This document shows positions 13,465 through 17,808 of a stretch of 17,808 nucleotides of DNA, in pieces. Below the pieces are notes generated by a model, which saw nothing but the letters and a program-made list of their open reading frames with translations, was not told the origin of the DNA and ran no database searches. Location of the stretch: NCBI GenBank assembly GCA_027348355.1, contig DAIEPN010000202.1:1-17808 (forward strand), written 5' to 3'. The position numbers were made by a program, and so were the translations under genes. Position 1 is the first letter of the stretch; the number at the start of each line of letters is the position of its first letter. The stretch is from Chlamydiota bacterium. Its GTDB lineage: Bacteria > Chlamydiota > Chlamydiia > Chlamydiales > Rhabdochlamydiaceae.

Positions 13465-14682
13465 ATGAAAAGCTTTCTAAAATATATAAATGCTGCAACT
13501 GTAACACTATCTTTCACATGCTTATGTGCTGAAGATATGGGCACATCTCAAGAAATTACTTTCCCTAGCGGATTTGAAGCCCCCGCTTCAAAAAAACCCA
13601 TAGAAGTAGCCTTTTCTACTTTTACAGGAAAAGTGAAAGGAAATAAAGTACGCCTTCGAATCCAACCCGATATCGAAAGCGATGTAATCCAAGAATTACA
13701 AAAAGATGACCTCTTTTTAGTTGTGGGAGACAACGGAAGTTTTTGGGCCGTCGAGCCTCCTGAAAATGTAAAAGCCTATGTGTTCAGCGGTTTTATTTTT
13801 GATGGAATTGTAGAAGGAAACCGCGTTAACGTGCGCCTCGAGCCTGATCTTGAAGCTCCAGTAATCGGACATTTACAAACTGGCGACAAAGTAGAAGGAG
13901 CTCCAAGTGAAATAAATAAAAAATGGTATGAAATCACACCACCTGCAAATACACGCTTTTATATAGCCAAAGAATATGTTGAGAAAGTAGGCGGCGCTGA
14001 TTTCAAAAAGCAGTATGTAAAAAGACAGAAAACTGTCGACCAATTGCTAGAATCTACAAATCTTTTAGCAAAAGCAGAACTGCAAAAATCCTATGAGCAA
14101 ATGGATGTGGAAAGATTACAACACACCTATAACAGCATCATACAAGATTATCACGATTTTCCAAGTTATGTAGAAAAAGCAAAAGAAGCTTTAACTTCAC
14201 TTCAAGATGCATACTTACAAAAGAAAATTGCCTTCTTAGAAAGCAAAGCAAGTAAAGCTCCACAAGAAAGTAAAAAAGAACACACAAAAGAAGCGGAAGA
14301 AGAAGTGATTTCTTTGAACGACTCTGAGAATGGATCTTCTGATAAGATCACTGACAGAATGAAAATCTGGGAACCTGTTGAAGAAGCCCTCTTTTTAAGT
14401 TCAGCTTATTTGAACCATCAAAAAGATATCCGCGAGTTTTATGAAGAACAAAAACAGTCCTCTGTTACCTTAACAGGAATTGTAGAACCTTACAACGGTC
14501 CTATTAAAGGTAAACCAGGAAGTTTTATTCTTCGCAGCAATGATCTTCCTGTAGCCTATATCTATAGCACGCTTGTGAACTTAGATAGCTACGTTGGCAA
14601 AAAAGTTTCGATTGTAGGCTCTTCACGCGATAACAACAATTTCGCATTCCCAGCTTACTTCGTTCTCTCATTAGAACAGTAA
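13465..14682 (+). CDS. Exported protein with two bacterial SH3 domains, Ctad1-like
   Basis: The 405-residue protein has a Sec signal peptide (cleavage expected after residue 22, LCA). Two SH3b repeats follow at about 52-112 and 113-175, aligning as GKVKGNKVRLRIQPDIESDVI against GIVEGNRVNVRLEPDLEAPVI. A helical, coiled-coil-prone segment covers about 180-262, then a charged Lys/Glu linker (263-292), a helix, and an OB-like beta domain at 344-405. In C. trachomatis the protein at this position, CT017 or Ctad1, has N-terminal SH3 domains and is reported as an invasin binding integrin beta-1. Whether that holds here is inference; cell-wall or periplasmic binding is the alternative for SH3b domains. 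AGGAGG is 10 bases before the ATG, and a clear terminator follows. Confidence 0.8.
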   Translation: MKSFLKYINAATVTLSFTCLCAEDMGTSQEITFPSGFEAPASKKPIEVAFSTFTGKVKGNKVRLRIQPDIESDVIQELQKDDLFLVVGDNGSFWAVEPPENVKAYVFSGFIFDGIVEGNRVNVRLEPDLEAPVIGHLQTGDKVEGAPSEINKKWYEITPPANTRFYIAKEYVEKVGGADFKKQYVKRQKTVDQLLESTNLLAKAELQKSYEQMDVERLQHTYNSIIQDYHDFPSYVEKAKEALTSLQDAYLQKKIAFLESKASKAPQESKKEHTKEAEEEVISLNDSENGSSDKITDRMKIWEPVEEALFLSSAYLNHQKDIREFYEEQKQSSVTLTGIVEPYNGPIKGKPGSFILRSNDLPVAYIYSTLVNLDSYVGKKVSIVGSSRDNNNFAFPAYFVLSLEQ

Positions 14683-14693
14683 AATACTCCTTT

Positions 14694-14730
14694 AAACCCG
14701 GCTTAACTCTCTTACAGCCGGGTTTTTTAT
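14694..14730 (+). terminator. Rho-independent terminator of the SH3 gene
   Basis: AAACCCGGCT (14694-14703) pairs with AGCCGGGTTT (14716-14725) across a 12-base loop, and TTTTTTATTT runs through and past the second arm. This is a textbook intrinsic terminator, 12 bases after the stop codon. Confidence 0.88.
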
Positions 14731-14847
14731 TTCCAAATTTTTTCTTTAACTTCTTTTCACTCTAAATTGTTTCTTCATCTAGAATGAATAACTAAAAATT
14801 TTCATATTGACTTGACTGTCCAATTCCTAGGCCCAAAATCAAGATCT

Positions 14848-14856
14848 TGCTATAAT
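14848..14856 (+). promoter_or_regulatory. Extended -10 promoter for the export-signal kinase gene
   Basis: TG at 14848-14849, one base and then a perfect TATAAT (14851-14856) make an extended -10 element. No good -35 lies 17-18 bases upstream, which extended -10 promoters tolerate. The leader to the ATG at 14890 would be about 27 bases, and no other gene shares it. Confidence 0.55.
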
Positions 14857-14889
14857 TTACGCACAGATCCTTCTATAAATTAGGTTCCA

Positions 14890-16284
14890 ATGCAGGTGAA
14901 AAAAGTTACAAAAGCATTATTACTTGCTCTAACCAGCTACATTCTAATAAGCCCTATTTATGCTGTTCACACCGAAACCGAAATAGCTCCGCAGAGCGTA
15001 ACCAACAATTCAAACCAAGATCTTTTCCTATCATTGAAAATGATTAAAGAAGCCGAAAGCACACACAGCGCTTCTTTGAAAACGATAAGAGGAAAAAGAG
15101 AGAAAAAAAATTTTCTTCTTTCAGCAAGAAACAAAATTCTCGAAACGGTCAAAGATTATACGGCAGAAAATACATCTCTAGAAGAATCTATCGCAAGGTT
15201 TATTCGAGAGAGCTGCCAGATTCAAGTGAGTGCAAGTGATGTAATCCTAGTTAAACCCCTTCATAAAAAACATGACGGAGTCTATTTTATTAAAGACCAT
15301 GATATCGCAGTGAAAATATTTAGGCTGCTTGACAAAGGCAAATATAAAGGAACCTGCAATTTTTTTCATGAGCTCGGCGCAATCGATTTCTTACGCTCTC
15401 AATATCCTAAAGAAAGCAATCCTATCTCTCCTTTAGCAGTTGGCAAAGTACACGTTAATAAGCCGCAGCCCTTTCTATTTGCTCCTGAAAAAACTCTTCA
15501 TCTTATGCTCGCAGAAACGAAGGCTCAAGGAATAGGATTAGATCATATCCTCCACAACTATGGCAAAAATATAGATAAAAATTCGAATGAAGAAAGAAGG
15601 GAAATATGCAATAAAGCTCTTTATCAATTAGGTAGGGCTTTAGCTGAATTCCAAGGAACTCATTGTAGTGAAGCCCCCTCTTCAAGAAAAATAAAATTCA
15701 TCGAACCCAAAGAGACAACACTAAAGGAGAGGCTTCGCTTCCTTTCTAAGAAAGCAGCGGACCCCAATTATGCTAAGGCCCTTGATGGTTTATCTATTCA
15801 CTCTCTCGAAAAGATTTTTACAAGTCTATTAGAAGATTATAAGAACGCACCCTTTTATCTTACCTTAGAACATAGAGATGCCCATACAGGGAACTTTATT
15901 TACGATGTAGACACTAACAAAATTGCCATTATAGATTTAGCTAGGGTCTTTCGACCGTTGGATCTACATGATACACCGTCTGGCGTGTACTTTCGCGATA
16001 TTGTCCGTGTTATCGATTTTACTGAAGAAAGCCTATTTCATTACAAAATAGAGAAAAAGATTGTCAAACAATTTGAAGAGTCTTTTTTAGAGGGTTACAG
16101 AAGTTGTATGCAAACGTGCTTACCCATAAAAGCACACTCTGATTTTGCTGTAAACTATCAAAGACTTGCAAGGTTTACATGGCTAATAGAGAAATATAAG
16201 CCAAACCAAGAACCCTCTCTTTATTTACTCTACCTTAAATCTCGTTTTGAAGAACTTATAGAAAACAAGTCAGCACAGTCGTAA
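14890..16284 (+). CDS. Export-signal protein with APH/choline-kinase-like fold
   Basis: The 464-residue protein joins a Sec signal peptide (KKVTK, then a hydrophobic core, cleavage expected after A25 in IYA) to a complete phosphotransferase core of the aminoglycoside-phosphotransferase type. Visible elements are a beta-3 lysine (K142 in AVKIF), a helix-C glutamate (E161 in FFHELG), the catalytic loop HRDAHTGN (328-335, with D330 and N335) and the metal-binding D349 in AIIDLARVF. All residues needed for ATP-dependent transfer are present. APH-family enzymes phosphorylate small molecules and occasionally proteins. A kinase that leaves the cytoplasm would not meet bacterial ATP, so a host target is plausible but inferred. 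AGG lies 6 bases before the ATG, behind its own promoter. It converges with pssA. Confidence 0.75.
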   Translation: MQVKKVTKALLLALTSYILISPIYAVHTETEIAPQSVTNNSNQDLFLSLKMIKEAESTHSASLKTIRGKREKKNFLLSARNKILETVKDYTAENTSLEESIARFIRESCQIQVSASDVILVKPLHKKHDGVYFIKDHDIAVKIFRLLDKGKYKGTCNFFHELGAIDFLRSQYPKESNPISPLAVGKVHVNKPQPFLFAPEKTLHLMLAETKAQGIGLDHILHNYGKNIDKNSNEERREICNKALYQLGRALAEFQGTHCSEAPSSRKIKFIEPKETTLKERLRFLSKKAADPNYAKALDGLSIHSLEKIFTSLLEDYKNAPFYLTLEHRDAHTGNFIYDVDTNKIAIIDLARVFRPLDLHDTPSGVYFRDIVRVIDFTEESLFHYKIEKKIVKQFEESFLEGYRSCMQTCLPIKAHSDFAVNYQRLARFTWLIEKYKPNQEPSLYLLYLKSRFEELIENKSAQS

Positions 16285-16295
16285 CGGTTACGACT
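16277..16295. repeat. 19-bp palindrome over the kinase stop codon
   Basis: AGTCGTAAC (16277-16285), a central G and GTTACGACT (16287-16295) form a perfect inverted repeat that includes the kinase stop TAA. It lies between the convergent kinase and pssA genes and could act as a two-way terminator stem, although no T-run flanks it. Confidence 0.45.
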
Positions 16296-16322
16296 CCAAT
16301 AGTTATGCAGAACTTATAGCTA

Positions 16323-17162
16323 TTATACGTCCTGATCCTCTTCCTCTGGCTCAAAATCTTCTAGCGTCTTTGATTTCTTACCTGCGATCAAACGAATGAT
16401 GGAGAGAGTCCAACCGATCAAAATATAGCTCCAAGTTACAACCGCGAGTATAATCGGAAAGAAATAAAGGATTCCGTAGAGGACGAAAAGGGCAAAAACA
16501 ACTGTGAAAAAAATGAGGGAAAACGAAGACGCTCTAAAATGAAGAGCTTTGATACTTGGAAATTTCCACCTGCTCACCATGAAATACCCTAAAATGATCA
16601 TGATACAGGAGAGGACAATCCCATGAGCAGTATCTGAAAGGGGAAGATATTTGTCTGCATAAGGAGAAGCCAAAAGTAGATTACTAGATACAGCAGTTAA
16701 TGCAGCAGCTGGGATAGGAAGCCCCGTAAAATGTTTCTTCTGCGATTGCAACTCCTCTATATTTCCTTTCGCTTCATGTGATCTGATATTAAAACGAACT
16801 AAACGAAGAACGCCGCAAATAGAAAATAACATCGCTCCAATGACAGCAAAGAAAGAAAGTCCCGTCCCTTGTTCAAGAGTCAAACTTTTTAATAATAGGA
16901 CAGAAGGAGCTACACCAAAAGAGATGGCATCTGCCAGAGAGTCAAACACAGCTCCAAATTCACTCTCAGCTTTCATGATCCGAGCTACAGCCCCATCTAG
17001 AACATCTGCAAGAGCCGCAACTAATAATAAAAGAGCCGATGCCTGTAAAAGTTGGTAGTTTCCAGATCCAGGTTCGACCATGTTTATTTTAAAAATGACA
17101 AAAAGACCGCAGGCTAAACCGAACGCCGTGATGATATTTGGAATTACATTAACTTTTCTCAT
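16323..17162 (-). CDS. pssA: CDP-diacylglycerol-serine O-phosphatidyltransferase
   Basis: The 279-residue integral membrane enzyme makes phosphatidylserine from CDP-diacylglycerol and serine, the first step to phosphatidylethanolamine. The CDP-alcohol phosphotransferase signature D-G-x2-A-R-x8-G-x3-D-x3-D is complete at D56-G57-A60-R61-G70-D74-D78, with an extra D53 upstream. The N-terminal VIPNIITAFGLACGLF helix and about seven further hydrophobic segments fit the PssA type II family. The C-terminus ends in an acidic tail (DFEPEEEDQDV). AGGA about 9 bases before the ATG is a modest ribosome-binding site. It diverges from nrdA, the arrangement I recall for CT826-CT827 in C. trachomatis. Confidence 0.92.
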   Translation of the reverse strand: MRKVNVIPNIITAFGLACGLFVIFKINMVEPGSGNYQLLQASALLLLVAALADVLDGAVARIMKAESEFGAVFDSLADAISFGVAPSVLLLKSLTLEQGTGLSFFAVIGAMLFSICGVLRLVRFNIRSHEAKGNIEELQSQKKHFTGLPIPAAALTAVSSNLLLASPYADKYLPLSDTAHGIVLSCIMIILGYFMVSRWKFPSIKALHFRASSFSLIFFTVVFALFVLYGILYFFPIILAVVTWSYILIGWTLSIIRLIAGKKSKTLEDFEPEEEDQDV

Positions 17163-17300
17163 GAACCACTATCCTAAAAAACAATTCTATCTTATGATCG
17201 TAGCAAAGTTTTTCTTTTTATCCGAGACAATTCCCATCCTTTTGGTGCTATCAGGATTTTTTTTTATTTTTTTCGATTTTTTCTAGCTATAAAGCAAAAA

Positions 17301-17348
17301 CTACTATATATAGTGTATATAGATACAAGAGGCTACTAGATGTGGTAT
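17301..17348 (+). promoter_or_regulatory. Tandem NrdR-box-like operator upstream of nrdA
   Basis: Box 1 (17301-17316) contains the perfect 12-bp palindrome ACTATATATAGT and matches the NrdR pattern ACACTATA-TATAGTGT at all but two outer bases. Box 2 (17333-17348) is weaker (CTACTAGA-TGTGGTAT), but its first half differs from that of box 1 by one base. The boxes are 32 bases apart centre to centre, about three helical turns, as in known NrdR operators. NrdR (CT406 in C. trachomatis) represses ribonucleotide reductase genes. A TATAGT at 17346-17351 could be the nrdA -10 box, with a poor -35. Confidence 0.65.
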
Positions 17349-17456
17349 AGTAGCAGAAAACTAAATGCCTGCAACTAGGAAACTTGTGGTCCAAAAGAGC
17401 CGGCAAATGCCTATGTGAAGACAGCTAATAATAACAATGCAACCAAGAGATCGAAT

Positions 17457-17808
17457 ATGGTCAAACAATTTTCTAGCGACGTGATTGCGCAAGCATCAGC
17501 CGAATGTGATCTTCTATCTTCTTTACGTGATAAAGAAAATAAAGGATCATCCTTCAATCCCCAACATTGCACAGTAGTAAAACGAGATGGTTCCTTGGTT
17601 CCATTCCGAAAAGAAAGAATTTATGCCGCTTTAGAAGCCGCCTTTCGAGATACAAAAAAAATCGCGAAAGACCATCCCCTCCCTGAGGAAGTAGCCTTAA
17701 GCGTCCAAGAAGTGACCGATTTAGTTGTCACAGAAGTTTTACTTCTCGCCTCAAAAGAAGCATGCCTTACCGTAGAAGGAATTCAAGACGTTGTTGAACT
17801 CTCCCTTA
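17457..17808 (+). CDS. nrdA: Ribonucleoside-diphosphate reductase alpha subunit, N-terminal part (cut by window edge)
   Basis: The frame is open from the ATG at 17457 to the window end (117 codons) and encodes the start of a class I ribonucleotide reductase large subunit. After about 38 variable residues, an ATP-cone domain begins: CTVVKRDGSLVPFRKERIYAALEAAFRDT (about 40-68), then EVTDLVVTEVLL and the LTVEGIQDVVELSL helix that precedes the catalytic domain. The ATP-cone senses ATP/dATP and sets overall activity. The assignment rests on this domain together with the neighbouring pssA and the upstream NrdR-like boxes; the catalytic part lies outside the window. Only a weak AGAGA precedes the ATG. 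nrdB would be expected next. Confidence 0.88.
   Translation, partial: MVKQFSSDVIAQASAECDLLSSLRDKENKGSSFNPQHCTVVKRDGSLVPFRKERIYAALEAAFRDTKKIAKDHPLPEEVALSVQEVTDLVVTEVLLLASKEACLTVEGIQDVVELSL

Noticed and set aside
17240..17285. T-rich tract before nrdA as an intrinsic terminator
   Set aside because: No GC-rich stem precedes it on the plus strand; it is simply AT-rich intergenic DNA.
17080..17286. 68-codon plus-strand frame between pssA and nrdA
   Set aside because: It begins antisense to pssA, and its tail is a translated T-run (poly-Phe/Ile). It is not a credible protein.
1..17808. Insertion sequences, CRISPR arrays, tRNA genes or integration sites
   Set aside because: I saw no transposase-like or integrase-like protein, no regularly spaced repeats and no cloverleaf-like sequence.

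Overview
The window reads as chromosomal DNA of an environmental (non-Chlamydiaceae) member of the phylum Chlamydiae. It is AT-rich and densely coding. Two blocks match gene order that I recall from Chlamydia trachomatis: phoH, a Cys/His-rich hypothetical protein and a two-SH3 secreted protein (CT015-CT016-CT017/Ctad1), and pssA next to divergent nrdA (CT826-CT827). A 25-residue Lys/Ala-rich histone-like peptide also fits. The other genes (sterol-methyltransferase-like enzyme, condensation-fold acyltransferase, PAS-receiver protein, OprB-type porin, export-signal kinase-like protein) are accessory and point away from the reduced Chlamydiaceae. I cannot name the genus.

Layout. 78-4349, all on the minus strand: a sterol C-24-methyltransferase-like enzyme, a MepB-family protein, a flavin-reductase-like flavoprotein, an ABM-type monooxygenase, and a Bcr/CflA-type MFS exporter split in two by a one-base frame change inside the fifth membrane helix. 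4438-4592: the histone-like mini-gene with two hairpins behind it. 4823-6486: two RNA ribose 2'-O-methyltransferases (FtsJ/RlmM-like and SpoU/YfiF-like) sharing a 4-base overlap. 6639-7817: a stand-alone HHxxxDG acyltransferase. 8041-9430, plus strand: a PAS-receiver protein and a LacAB/RpiB-family isomerase with altered active-site histidines. 9444-10733: an OprB-like porin. 10863-14682: phoH (minus), then the two chlamydial conserved genes (plus), each with clear signals. 14890-16284: a protein with a Sec signal peptide followed by a complete APH-like kinase core. 16323-17162: pssA (minus). 17457 to the right edge: the start of nrdA, behind a tandem pair of NrdR-box-like elements.

How the genes work together. 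The left block looks like small-molecule redox chemistry plus efflux, an inference from neighbours only. The sterol methyltransferase, acyltransferase, pssA and porin concern lipids and the envelope. The Ctad1-like protein and the export-signal kinase are candidates for host interaction. phoH, the RNA methyltransferases and nrdA are housekeeping. I saw no tRNA, rRNA, insertion sequence, CRISPR array or origin. The best candidates for undescribed biology are the export-signal kinase, the sterol methyltransferase, the orphan acyltransferase and the 25-residue basic peptide.
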